A program made the position numbers and the translations under genes. A DNA stretch of 35,207 nucleotides from Actinomadura bangladeshensis. GTDB lineage: Bacteria; Actinomycetota; Actinomycetes; Streptosporangiales; Streptosporangiaceae. The stretch covers positions 1-35,207 of the forward strand of contig NZ_SMJW01000062.1 in NCBI RefSeq assembly GCF_004348335.1. Reading direction: 5' to 3'. Below the pieces are notes generated by a model. The model ran no database searches, was not told the DNA's origin, and worked only from the letters and a program-made list of their open reading frames with translations. Shown in pieces: positions 15,574 to 23,618 of the stretch (positions are counted from its first letter, which is position 1; the number at the start of each line of letters is the position of its first letter).

Positions 15574-16737
15574 CTAGAGGTAGAAGCCGGTGGCCGTGGC
15601 GGGGGTGCCTTGGGCGTCGGGGCGCTTCTCGCCCTTGCGGAGGGCCGCCAGTTCGGCGAGCGTCGCGCCGTCGGCGCCGATGTCGGTGGGCGGGACGTCG
15701 GCGTCGTCCAGCCAGGCCAGCGACTCCTGCCGGGTGAGGCGGCCCACCTCGATCTGGGCGAGGCAGCGGCCGGGGCGGACGACGGCCGGGTGCAGCATCG
15801 CGAGGTCCTCGTTGGTGGTGATGGCGACGAGGACGTCCCGGCCCTGGCCGAGCATCCCGTCGGTGAGGTTGAGCAGGCGCGACAGGCCCTGGCCCGTCGA
15901 CTGCTTGGCCTCGCCGCGGATCAGCTCGTCGCAGTCCTCCAGGATGAGCAGCCGCCAGCGGCGGTTCTCGTCGTGGTCGTCGCCGACCGCGACCTCCATC
16001 AGGTAGCTCGGGGTGCCGAACAGCGACTCCGGGTCGAGGACGCAGTCGGCCTGGCACCAGCCCTTCCACGCGCGGGCGAGGGCGCGCAGCGCGGTGGTCT
16101 TGCCGGTGCCGGGCGGGCCGTGCAGGAGCAGCAGCCGGCCGGCGACCTCGTCGCGGGTGAGGGCCATGACCTCGTCGAGCGCCTCGGCGACCGGCGCGGT
16201 GTAGTTGCGCCGGATCTCGTCCCAGGAGTCGGCGGTGATCCCGCGCTCGCTGCGGACCGGGCCGCGCGACCCCATGTGCCAGAAGCCCATCTCGACGTTG
16301 TTCTCGTCGGTCTTCGGCGGCTCGGTCGCGTCCTTGACGGTCGCGTCGAGGATCGTCTCGGCCAGCTCATCGGTGACGGCGGACACCGCGACGTAGGCGC
16401 CGCCGTTCTTCCAGCGGTTCACCAGCAGCGTCCAGCCGTCGCCCTCGGACAGCAGCGACGCGTTGCCGTTGTCGTGCGCGGCCCGGACGAGGCGGGCGCC
16501 GTCCGGGCGCAGCGGCGCGTCCGCCTTCACGTTCTCCAGCCGCGTCGACCGCGACCACGGCTGCTCGCCGGACGCGAACGGGCGCAGCGACAGCACGTCC
16601 ATGACGTCGGACGGCGAGTTGTCGTCCGACAGGTTGAAGACCACGGGCAGCAGCGGCCCCGCCCCCGGGTCGGCGGTGCTCTCCAGGGGCTCGATCAGAT
16701 GCAGGACCTCCTGCGGCCTCTCCTGCGACATGGTCAT
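15574..16737 (-). CDS. AAA family ATPase with N-terminal DUF5925-like domain
   Basis: The 387-residue protein (from ATG 16735-16737) has an N-terminal region of about 150 residues that looks like the DUF5925 module of actinomycetes, then one AAA module. Walker A is GPPGTGKTT (about 207-215), Walker B is LLILEDCDE (about 263-271), sensor 1 lies in 'VLVAITTNEDLAMLHPAVVRPGRC' (given as VLVAITTNED and HPAVVRPGRC), and the Arg of VVRPGR is the likely finger. Such ATPases remodel proteins; the substrate is unknown. GTG at 16752 and ATG at 16731 are other possible starts. Its 3' end faces palindrome copy 3, and upstream lies the acyltransferase gene on the same strand, 51 bases away. Confidence 0.88.
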   Translation of the reverse strand: MTMSQERPQEVLHLIEPLESTADPGAGPLLPVVFNLSDDNSPSDVMDVLSLRPFASGEQPWSRSTRLENVKADAPLRPDGARLVRAAHDNGNASLLSEGDGWTLLVNRWKNGGAYVAVSAVTDELAETILDATVKDATEPPKTDENNVEMGFWHMGSRGPVRSERGITADSWDEIRRNYTAPVAEALDEVMALTRDEVAGRLLLLHGPPGTGKTTALRALARAWKGWCQADCVLDPESLFGTPSYLMEVAVGDDHDENRRWRLLILEDCDELIRGEAKQSTGQGLSRLLNLTDGMLGQGRDVLVAITTNEDLAMLHPAVVRPGRCLAQIEVGRLTRQESLAWLDDADVPPTDIGADGATLAELAALRKGEKRPDAQGTPATATGFYL

Positions 16738-16788
16738 GCCAAGAATGATCACGCGCGGTGATGGGCGGCGTCCAACGAATTACGCCGG

Positions 16789-17565
16789 TCAGGAGCCGCC
16801 GGACTCGCGGGCCTCGCGGGCGGCCTTGCGCGCCTCGGCCTCCTCGAGGTCGAGCTTCTCGGCCTCCTCGGGGGTCGGCGCCGTCCCGCCGAGGTAGGCG
16901 GGCTGCCACCAGGTCTCGTCCGAGCGCGGGACCTCGGGGTACTCGCGCTGCGCCTTCTCCAGCAGCTCCGACATGCGGCGGTGCAGTTCCTGCGTGACGG
17001 CCTCGTAGTCGTCGCCGCGCTTGGGGTACATCGGCTCGCCGACGAGGATCGTCACCGGGACGTTGCGCTGCAGCAGCCGCCGCTTGCGGCCCTTCGTCCA
17101 CATGCGCTGCGGGCCCCAGAGCGCGACGGGGACGAGCGGTACCTTGGCCGCGACCGCCATCCGCACGGCGCCGCTCTTGATGTCCTTCACCGTGAACGAC
17201 CGGCTGATCGTCGCCTCCGCGAACACCCCGACGATCTCACCACCCTTCAGCGCCTTCAGCGCCGCGGCGTAGGACGAGGCGCCTGCGTTCCGGTCGACCG
17301 GGATGTGGTGCATTCCACGCATGAGCGGCCCGGCGATCCGGTTGTCGAAGATCTCCTTCTTCGCCATGAACCGCACCAGCCGCTTGGCGGGATGGGCGGC
17401 GAGACCGGCGAAGATGAAGTCGAGATAGCTCACGTGGTTGCTGACGAGCACCGCGCCGCCGGTACTGGGGATCTGGTCGGTCCCCTCCAGACGGAACTTG
17501 ATGTTCAGGGCCTTGAACACACCGACAGCCGTCTTGATCACCGGTGGGTACACGAGTTCGCGCAT
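16789..17565 (-). CDS. PlsC-type 1-acylglycerol-3-phosphate acyltransferase
   Basis: The 258-residue protein is an AGPAT/PlsC family acyltransferase. Motif I is NHVSYLD (43-49; His44 and Asp49 are the catalytic HX4D pair), and motif III is FAEATIS (about 115-121), where the usual EGTR is changed to EATI. Motif II-like basic residues lie around KEIFDNR. It would add an acyl chain to lysophosphatidate or a similar acceptor at the membrane in phospholipid synthesis. The C-terminus is an extra charged helix rich in Glu, Ala and Arg. The start is ATG 17563-17565; a long in-frame extension upstream is non-coding in character. It diverges from the gene at 17701. Confidence 0.92.
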   Translation of the reverse strand: MRELVYPPVIKTAVGVFKALNIKFRLEGTDQIPSTGGAVLVSNHVSYLDFIFAGLAAHPAKRLVRFMAKKEIFDNRIAGPLMRGMHHIPVDRNAGASSYAAALKALKGGEIVGVFAEATISRSFTVKDIKSGAVRMAVAAKVPLVPVALWGPQRMWTKGRKRRLLQRNVPVTILVGEPMYPKRGDDYEAVTQELHRRMSELLEKAQREYPEVPRSDETWWQPAYLGGTAPTPEEAEKLDLEEAEARKAAREARESGGS

Positions 17566-17700
17566 GTAGGCACCGTACTTGAGCCGTCCATGATCAGCGA
17601 GTGTGCGGCCGTCATCGCGATGGATCACACAACGGGGCCGATCTCTGAGAAGGTTGGGGGGTGACGTGATCCGCCGACGGCTGAAGGAGGATGAGCTTTC

Positions 17701-18561
17701 ATGGAACCGTTGGACGCGGCGGCGGACGTGCACGCGCTCATCCGCGACGTGCTGCCCGCCCTGGCGCCCAGCGCCTGGTTCGACCCCGGCACGTCCGAGG
17801 TGGTGCTGCCCGTCGGCCGGTCCGAGGCGCGCGCCTCCAGCTGGACGGTCCTGGAGCGGTGCGCCCGCGAGCCGCGCTCGGTATGGCCTCAGGTGGTGGA
17901 CGAGTGGGTCCGCGAAGTCGGCGACCGCGCGTTCCTCGCGATCGGTGAGATGGAGCTGTTCGGAGACGTCCGGGAACTGCTGCGGCTGCGCATAGTGCCG
18001 AAGCTCGCGCCGCGCGACCGGGAGGGCCTCGTCGTGGTCCCGGCCGGCGACCACTTCGACGCGATGGTGATGATCGAGCATCCGCGCTACGGCGGGCCGC
18101 TCACCAAGGCCCGCGCCGGGCTGCTCGGCCTGCACAAGCTCGGCTACGTGATGACGAACACCCACGACCGGGAGCTGGCGGACGTCTCCGTCCACGACCA
18201 GCCGCTCCTGCCGGGACGCGACGTCCGCGTGGTGAACAAGCCCGGGAGCCGGTACGTGTCGGCGCTGCTCAGCGAGGTCGACCAGTTCCTTCCGTGGCCG
18301 AACGAGCACGGCGCCCTGGTGGGCGTCCCGTGCCACAGCACGCTGCTGCTGTATCCGATCACGTCCACGGCCGTCCGCGAGGTGCTGCCGGTGTTCGCGG
18401 ACGTGGTCCGGGAGATGTACGACGTCGCCGACGACCCGTGCGCGCCCGGCGTCTACTGGAGCCACGGCGCCCGCCGGCTGACCCCGCTGCCCGCCGACGC
18501 CCCCACGGAGGGCACCGGCGAGTTCGCGACGCTCCTGCGCCACCTGCCGGACGAGGGCTAG
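17701..18561 (+). CDS. Conserved protein of unknown function
   Basis: I do not recognise this 286-residue protein. It looks soluble, has no signal or membrane helix, and alternates predicted helices and strands. Blocks that look conserved are '[21 protein letters not shown]', '[17 protein letters not shown]' and '[18 protein letters not shown]'; here each is quoted only to mark its place (about residues 116-136, 146-162 and 205-222). The start is ATG 17701 with AAGGAGG at 17684-17690. An ATG at 17691 is too close to the ribosome site. Its TAG stop overlaps the TAG stop of ung on the other strand through the palindrome CTAG (18558-18561), so the two convergent genes share their ends. Confidence 0.8.
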   Translation: MEPLDAAADVHALIRDVLPALAPSAWFDPGTSEVVLPVGRSEARASSWTVLERCAREPRSVWPQVVDEWVREVGDRAFLAIGEMELFGDVRELLRLRIVPKLAPRDREGLVVVPAGDHFDAMVMIEHPRYGGPLTKARAGLLGLHKLGYVMTNTHDRELADVSVHDQPLLPGRDVRVVNKPGSRYVSALLSEVDQFLPWPNEHGALVGVPCHSTLLLYPITSTAVREVLPVFADVVREMYDVADDPCAPGVYWSHGARRLTPLPADAPTEGTGEFATLLRHLPDEG

Positions 18562-19235
18562 GGCAGCTTCCAGTCGACCGGGGCGGCGCCCTGCTGCTCC
18601 AGGAGCTGGTTGGCCCGGGAGAACGGGCGGGAGCCGAAGAAGCCCCGGTCGGCCGAGTAGGGGCTCGGGTGCGGCGACTCGATGCACGGGACGGCGCCGA
18701 GCATCGGCTTGAGGTTGCGGGCGTCCCGTCCCCACAGGATGGCGACGAGCGGGCGGCCCCGGGCGGCGAGCGCGCGGATGGCCTGCTCGGTGACCTCTTC
18801 CCAGCCCTTGTTGCGGTGCGAGCCGGGCTTGCCGGGCATGACGGTCAGCGACCTGTTGAGGAGGCAGACGCCGTTCTCGGTCCAGGGGGTGAGGTCGCCG
18901 TTGGACGGTTCGGGGTGCCCGAGGTCGCTGCAGTACTCCCGGTAGATGTTGATCAGGCTTGCGGGCAGCGGCCGGACGTCGGGCGCGACGGAGAAGCTGA
19001 GGCCGACCGGGTGGCCCGGCGTCGGGTAGGGGTCCTGCCCGACGATGAGGACGCGGACGTCGTCGAACGGCTGCGTGAACGCGCGCAGGATGTGGTTCCC
19101 GGCGGGCAGGTAGCGGCGGCCGGCGGCCACCTCGGCGCGCAGCCAGTCGCCCGCCGCGGCGATCGTCCCGGCGACCGGCTGCAGCGCGGTCGCCCATCCC
19201 GCTTCGACGATCTCCGAGAGTGGTCGTGCCGTCAT
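18558..19235 (-). CDS. ung: Uracil-DNA glycosylase, family 1
   Basis: The 225-residue enzyme cuts uracil from DNA at the start of base-excision repair. Motif A is GQDPYP (66-71, with catalytic Asp68), and motif B is [13 protein letters not shown] (189-201, with His189). The uracil-binding '[12 protein letters not shown]' and '[11 protein letters not shown]' (Asn127) are also present. The length matches the family. The start is ATG 19233-19235; there is no clear Shine-Dalgarno. It is convergent with, and overlaps by four bases, the unknown gene at 17701, and diverges from the WS/DGAT gene. Confidence 0.97.
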   Translation of the reverse strand: MTARPLSEIVEAGWATALQPVAGTIAAAGDWLRAEVAAGRRYLPAGNHILRAFTQPFDDVRVLIVGQDPYPTPGHPVGLSFSVAPDVRPLPASLINIYREYCSDLGHPEPSNGDLTPWTENGVCLLNRSLTVMPGKPGSHRNKGWEEVTEQAIRALAARGRPLVAILWGRDARNLKPMLGAVPCIESPHPSPYSADRGFFGSRPFSRANQLLEQQGAAPVDWKLP

Positions 19236-19493
19236 GGCGCACCAGCCTAGTGCGCCGATCAGGTCCTCGCCGATATTTGCCCTGTTGCTCCCCCTTGTGA
19301 AGTCTTCTGACCGCATGAGGTCGGGGGTGGTGAAAATCTTGTCCAGCGCCCGCTCAAAACGGCATATGAACTGGGCGAAACGCCCCGTTAAATCCCTGTT
19401 GCTTCCTTCCGGTGCGCGTTGACCTGCCGTCTCCGAGCGCATAACCCATAGAGAGGCAGGGCAGGCGCAGAACGAGCGGACGGGACCCAGAGC
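19236..19493. promoter_or_regulatory. Divergent promoter region of ung and the WS/DGAT gene
   Basis: This 258-base region is more AT-rich than the rest of the window, especially 19262-19400, as expected for promoters in both directions. It holds the short hairpin GGGCG-AAA-CGCCC at about 19374-19386 and, at 19417-19445, a sequence that resembles a decayed copy of the dispersed palindrome. I cannot place -10 and -35 boxes with confidence. Confidence 0.4.
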
Positions 19494-20939
19494 ATGAGCC
19501 AGTTGACCACCGTGGACGCCACCTTCCTCCACGCGGAGACCGATACGACCCACGCCCATATCGCCGGGCTGGGACTCGTCGACGCCGGGAAGTGCCCCGG
19601 CGGCCGGCTCACGGTTCCCCTCGTCGCCGAGCTGGTCCGCGAACGCGCGCACCTGGCGGCCCGCCCGCTCCGGCAGCGGCTCGTGCAGGTGCCGTTCGGC
19701 CTGGACAACCCGTACTGGGAGGACGACCCCGACTTCGAGCCCGAACGGCACATCAGCGAGATCGGGCTGCCGGCGCCCGGCACCGCCCGGCAGCTCGCCG
19801 ACATCGTCGGGATGCTCCACGAGCAGCCGCTCGACCTCGCCCGCCCGCTCTGGGAGCTGGTGCTGATCCAGGGACTCCAGGGCGGGCTGACCGCCGTCTA
19901 TGTGAAGGTGCACCACGCCGCCGTCGACGGCGTGATGGCCGCCGAGACGCTCGCCGCGCTGCTCGACCTGTCCCCGGAGCCGCGCGAGGTGCCGGCCGAC
20001 GAGTCCGCCCCGGCGGTCGCCCCCAGCATGATCGACATGGTCGGCACCGGGCTGCTGCGGGCCGCGCTGCATCCCGTCCGGTCGGCGGTGTCGCTGGTGC
20101 GGACGGCCCCGTACCTGGACGAGATCCCCGGCCTCGGGGCCGTCCCCGGGGTGAGCCTGGTGGCGTCGGCGCTGCAGGGCGCGCTGCGCCGCCCGGGGTC
20201 GCCGAAGCCGCCCCGGACGAGCGCGCCGCCGACCCCGTTCAACCTGCCGATCGGCCGCCGCCGCTCGGTCGCCTTCGGGGAACTGCCGCTCGCCCAGATC
20301 AAGGAGGTCAGGCGCGCTCTCGGCGGCAGCGTGAACGACGTCGTGATGGCGGTGTGCGCGACGGCGCTGCGGCAGTGGCTCGACAAGCGCGGCGACCTGC
20401 CGGACCGCCCGCTGGTCGCGGCCGTCCCGGTGTCGCTGCGGCGCGGCGCGGCGGTCGCCGAGCCGGGCAACCAGCTGTCGCTGATGACGGCGCCGCTGGC
20501 CACGCACATCCCGGACCCGGCCGACCGGTACGCCGCCGTCCGGCACGACATGGACGTGGCGAAGCGGCGGTTCACCCGCTCGTCCGGCGCCTGGGTGCGG
20601 GACATGAGCGGCGTCCTGCCCGCCCCGCTCACCGCCGCCGTGACGAAGCTGGCGCTGCAGGCCGCGCCCGCGCTGTCGCTGCGCCCGGTCAACCTGATGA
20701 TCTCGAACGTGCCGGGCCCGCAGTTCCCGCTGTACCTGCGCGGCGCGAAGGTGCTCGGCTACTACCCGATCTCCGTCGTGACGGACGTGAGCGGCGGCCT
20801 CAACATCACCGTCTTCTCCTACGACGGCAAGGTCAACATCGGCATCGTCGCCTGCCGCGACCTCGTCCCGGACCCGTCCGAGATCGTGGACCACCTCGTG
20901 GACGCGCTGGACGAGTTGAAGGCCCTCAGCCGCGAGTGA
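19494..20939 (+). CDS. WS/DGAT wax ester synthase / diacylglycerol acyltransferase
   Basis: The 481-residue enzyme has the WS/DGAT domain from residue 5 on, with the catalytic HHAAVDG motif (HHxxxDG) at 140-146, RPLWEL at 117-122, and the C-terminal domain with '[18 protein letters not shown]' and '[10 protein letters not shown]'. It joins an acyl-CoA to diacylglycerol or a fatty alcohol to form storage triacylglycerol or wax ester at the membrane. Actinomycetes carry several paralogs. The start is ATG 19494; '[12 protein letters not shown]' is the typical start of the family. It overlaps the convergent gene at 20926 by 14 bases. With the plsC-like gene nearby it fits lipid metabolism, but they are not in one operon. 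Confidence 0.95.
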   Translation: MSQLTTVDATFLHAETDTTHAHIAGLGLVDAGKCPGGRLTVPLVAELVRERAHLAARPLRQRLVQVPFGLDNPYWEDDPDFEPERHISEIGLPAPGTARQLADIVGMLHEQPLDLARPLWELVLIQGLQGGLTAVYVKVHHAAVDGVMAAETLAALLDLSPEPREVPADESAPAVAPSMIDMVGTGLLRAALHPVRSAVSLVRTAPYLDEIPGLGAVPGVSLVASALQGALRRPGSPKPPRTSAPPTPFNLPIGRRRSVAFGELPLAQIKEVRRALGGSVNDVVMAVCATALRQWLDKRGDLPDRPLVAAVPVSLRRGAAVAEPGNQLSLMTAPLATHIPDPADRYAAVRHDMDVAKRRFTRSSGAWVRDMSGVLPAPLTAAVTKLALQAAPALSLRPVNLMISNVPGPQFPLYLRGAKVLGYYPISVVTDVSGGLNITVFSYDGKVNIGIVACRDLVPDPSEIVDHLVDALDELKALSRE

Positions 20940-21960
20940 GGCCGAGCGCTTCGCGGTGCCGCCACGCGAGCCTCAGCGCGGCGGCGCCGGCGGGCTGCAT
21001 CGGCCGCGGGACGGTCCCGTCGAACGGCGCGGTCGACACCGTGCCCTCGTCGTTGACCTCGACCAGCCCGCCGAACAGGTCGCCGAACAGGTCGTCGTCG
21101 ACGGCGACGACCGTGAGCAGGTCCAGCGCGAACGTCAGCGGGTCGACGCCGAGGCCGAGGAAGTGGGCCCGCAACCGGCCCTCCTCGCGCGCGGCGGTCA
21201 TCGCCCGGTGGAACGGCCAGTCTTCCTGGACGAAGTCGTCGCCGTAGTCCTCTTCCATCCCGAGAAGTTCCTCAGCGAACTCGCGGACCATGCATGCCCA
21301 CATATCGGGCCCCTCGTCGCGCAGCGGCTGGAAGACCCCGACCGGCATCACCTGGTACAACCCGCCCGCATGCGCGACCTTCGCCGGGTCGCGCCAATGC
21401 AGGACGTACGCCCCGGACGCTGTCACCGTCAGCGTCGTAATCGCACACAGGGCAGGCCGGCGAGTGAGGTCGCACGGGTCACCGATGCGGGTCCGCAGCG
21501 GCAGGCCGCCCACCCCGGCCGCCAGTTCGTGCGCGGCGGACTCGCCCACGTTCACGCCGTCGAAGTAGCGGGCGGGCCCGAAGCGCAGCACGGGGAGCCG
21601 GACGTCGAGCAGCCGGTAGGACGGGCGGTCCTCGAAAACCTTCGGCGGCGCGAGCGCCCCCATGGCCTCGGCGTACGTCCGGTAGCCGGAAGGCAGCCCG
21701 TCCTCGGGGTCGGCGACGGCGGGCGGCGCGGGCCGCCCGTCGCCCGGATCGGCGACGGCGGGCGTGACGGGCCGCTCGTCCCATTCGAGCCGGACGTCGG
21801 CGAGCGGCACCGGCGCGTCCGGCACCCATCCGTCCCGGCAGAGCAGCGGCGTCCCCGCGACGCGCGGCGAACCGGGATAGAGCGCGCTCGCGATGTCTCC
21901 GAGCCGCGCGCGGCCGCCGTTCAACACCGCCCGCGCCGCGCGCCACCCCCGCTCGTCCAC
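20926..21960 (-). CDS. Conserved protein with a partial Nudix-like motif
   Basis: I do not firmly recognise this 344-residue protein. It has a helical N-terminus (about 1-50), a linker with an internal duplication (PAVADPGDG at 67-75 and PAVADPEDG at 80-88), and a C-terminal domain of about 240 residues in which 'REFAEELLG' (226-234) resembles half of a Nudix box. The preceding Gx5E half is absent, so Nudix hydrolase activity is doubtful. The GTG start at 21958-21960 has a G-rich stretch upstream. It lies 14 bases behind palindrome copy 4 and overlaps the WS/DGAT gene at the other end. Confidence 0.72.
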   Translation of the reverse strand: MDERGWRAARAVLNGGRARLGDIASALYPGSPRVAGTPLLCRDGWVPDAPVPLADVRLEWDERPVTPAVADPGDGRPAPPAVADPEDGLPSGYRTYAEAMGALAPPKVFEDRPSYRLLDVRLPVLRFGPARYFDGVNVGESAAHELAAGVGGLPLRTRIGDPCDLTRRPALCAITTLTVTASGAYVLHWRDPAKVAHAGGLYQVMPVGVFQPLRDEGPDMWACMVREFAEELLGMEEDYGDDFVQEDWPFHRAMTAAREEGRLRAHFLGLGVDPLTFALDLLTVVAVDDDLFGDLFGGLVEVNDEGTVSTAPFDGTVPRPMQPAGAAALRLAWRHREALGLTRG

Positions 21961-21974
21961 CCGCCCACCCTAAG

Positions 21975-22038
21975 CGTTGACCTGCGGCGTGTTGTTGTTA
22001 TGAGTGGCGGGATAACAACAACACGCCGCAGATCAACG
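21975..22038. repeat. Dispersed intergenic palindrome, copy 4
   Basis: The 27-base arms (21975-22001 and 22012-22038) pair with one mismatch (C/A, the same arm position that varies in copy 1) around a 10-base loop. It sits 6 bases past the stop of the minus-strand flavoprotein gene and 14 bases before the GTG of the next minus-strand gene, filling the gap. On the minus strand the variable pair is a G-U wobble, so the RNA stem stays closed. Confidence 0.95.
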
Positions 22039-22044
22039 GAGGGA

Positions 22045-22965
22045 TCAGGCGGCGAGCTTCTGCGCGATGTCGGCCTCGATGAGGTCGGCGTTGATCATGG
22101 CGGCGGCCATCGAGCCGGCGGACGCGGCCATGATGACCTGGCCGCCGGGGAAGGTGACGTTGCCCGCCGCCCACACGCCGGGGACGCTCGTCCGGCCGGT
22201 CTCGTCCACCTTCACGAAGCCGTTGTCGCCGATCTCGCAGCCGAGGTCGGTCAGCGGGCCGTCCTTGGCGACCCACGTCGGCGCGACGAACACGGCGTCG
22301 CAGGGGAGGACGGAGCCGTCCGCCAGCTCGAACCCGGTGACGCGGTCCTCGTCGGCGACGAGGCGCCGCGCCTCGGCCTCCACGACGCGGACGCCGCGCG
22401 CGTCCAACCGGGCCGCGTCCTCGCCGGCCGGCGCCTTCGCCGCGAGGAACGTCACGTCCGGCGACCACTGGCGCAGCAGCGACGCCTGGTGGACGGAGTT
22501 CGGCGACGACGCCAGCACGACGATCCGCTGGTCGCGGACCTCCCAGCCGTGGCAGTACGGGCACATCTGCACCTCGCGGCCCCAGCGGTCCTGAAGGCCG
22601 GGAATGTCCGGCAGGACGTCGGTCACGCCGGTGGTGACCAGCAGCCGCCGTCCGCGCAGAGCGGTTCCGTCCGCGAGGGTGAGGACGAAGCCCGCGGCCG
22701 CGTCCCCGGCGGCGTGCTCGACCTTCCCGGAGATGATCTCCCCGCCGTAGCCGCGCACCTCGGTGCGGCCGGTCTCCAGCAGCGCGGCGGGCGGCATGCC
22801 GTCGCGGGTGAAGAAGCCCTGCATGTGCTCGGCGGTCGCGTTGCGGGGCTCGCCCGCGTCCACCACGGTGACGTCGCGGCGGGCCCGGGACAGGACGAGC
22901 GCGGCGCTCAGCCCGGCCGGTCCGCCGCCGATGACCAGTACTTCGCGTTCCCTGTTCTCAGTCAT
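22045..22965 (-). CDS. Thioredoxin-reductase-like FAD flavoprotein with CPYC redox pair
   Basis: The 306-residue protein has the thioredoxin reductase fold. The FAD site is GGGPAGLSAAL (13-23), the redox pair is Cys135/Cys138 in MCPYCHGWE, and the second FAD motif is 'GVWAAGNVT' near residue 265. The place where NADPH-dependent TrxB proteins have a GGGDSA-type motif reads VLASSPNSVHQA (about 150-161), so pyridine-nucleotide binding may be lost. That pattern fits the dithiol-oxidase side of the family (GliT/HlmI-like) as well as an uncharacterised reductase. The start is ATG 22963-22965. It diverges from an XRE-cupin regulator with only 64 bases between start codons. Confidence 0.88.
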   Translation of the reverse strand: MTENREREVLVIGGGPAGLSAALVLSRARRDVTVVDAGEPRNATAEHMQGFFTRDGMPPAALLETGRTEVRGYGGEIISGKVEHAAGDAAAGFVLTLADGTALRGRRLLVTTGVTDVLPDIPGLQDRWGREVQMCPYCHGWEVRDQRIVVLASSPNSVHQASLLRQWSPDVTFLAAKAPAGEDAARLDARGVRVVEAEARRLVADEDRVTGFELADGSVLPCDAVFVAPTWVAKDGPLTDLGCEIGDNGFVKVDETGRTSVPGVWAAGNVTFPGGQVIMAASAGSMAAAMINADLIEADIAQKLAA

Positions 22966-22994
22966 GCCGCGAGGATGCTCCGGGTCTTCCCGGA

Positions 22995-23030
22995 TTGACA
23001 AATATCTTTGCCGATCCTGCAATGGATGCA
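22995..23030 (+). promoter_or_regulatory. Likely leaderless promoter of the XRE-cupin gene
   Basis: TTGACA at 22995-23000 is a consensus -35 box. TGCAAT at 23018-23023, after a 17-base spacer, is a fair -10. Transcription would then begin about at the A of the ATG (23030), giving a leaderless mRNA; no Shine-Dalgarno is present. The region also must hold the divergent flavoprotein promoter. Confidence 0.55.
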
Positions 23031-23602
23031 TGGAGACGACCGAGGACGTCCTCGCCGGGGTCGGGCCCCGGCTGCGCAGGCTCCGCCAGGACCGCGACAT
23101 CACCCTCACCGCGCTCGCCGAGGCCACCGGCATCTCGGTGAGCACGCTGTCGCGGCTGGAGTCGGGCAAGCGGCGGCCGAGCCTGGAGCTGCTGCTGCCG
23201 CTCGCGCAGGCGCACGAGGTCCCGCTGGACGAGCTGGTCGGCGCCCCGGCCGTCGGCGACCCGCGGATCAGGCCGCGCCCGAAGCGGATGGGCGACATGA
23301 CCGTGCTGCCGCTGACCCGGCGGCCCGGCGGGGTGCAGGCGTTCAAGATGATCGTCCCGGAGCGCCGGTGGACGGGCGAAGCGCAGACCCATGAGGGCTA
23401 CGACTGGCTGTACGTGCTGAACGGGCGGCTGCGGCTGCACCTCGCCGGCCGCGACCTGGTCCTGGAGCCGGGGGAGGCCGCCGAGTTCGACACCCGGCTG
23501 CCGCACTGGTTCGGCGCCGTGGACGGGACGGCGGAGGTCCTCTCCCTGTTCGGGCCGCAGGGGGAGCGGATGCACCTGCGGGCCAGGCCCCGGCAGAAGT
23601 GA
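23030..23602 (+). CDS. XRE family regulator with C-terminal cupin domain
   Basis: The 190-residue protein has an N-terminal helix-turn-helix (about 9-65, with 'ITLTALAEATGISVSTLSRLE') and a C-terminal cupin_2 barrel (about 105-180, with 'HEGYDWLYVLNGRLRLHLAG' and 'LEPGEAAEFDTRLPHWFG'; His and Glu positions fit a metal or ligand site). Proteins of this type sense small molecules such as amino acids, polyamines or sulfur compounds. The tight divergent promoter suggests that it controls the flavoprotein gene on the other side; an MFS transporter gene follows after 16 bases and is probably in the same transcript. The start is ATG 23030. Confidence 0.93.
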   Translation: METTEDVLAGVGPRLRRLRQDRDITLTALAEATGISVSTLSRLESGKRRPSLELLLPLAQAHEVPLDELVGAPAVGDPRIRPRPKRMGDMTVLPLTRRPGGVQAFKMIVPERRWTGEAQTHEGYDWLYVLNGRLRLHLAGRDLVLEPGEAAEFDTRLPHWFGAVDGTAEVLSLFGPQGERMHLRARPRQK

Positions 23603-23618
23603 CATAACTTGGATATCC

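Noticed and set aside
13940..16069. 709-residue minus-strand frame antisense to the PLP enzyme
   Set aside because: Its composition is typical of antisense frames in GC-rich DNA, and the PLP enzyme on the other strand has all family motifs.
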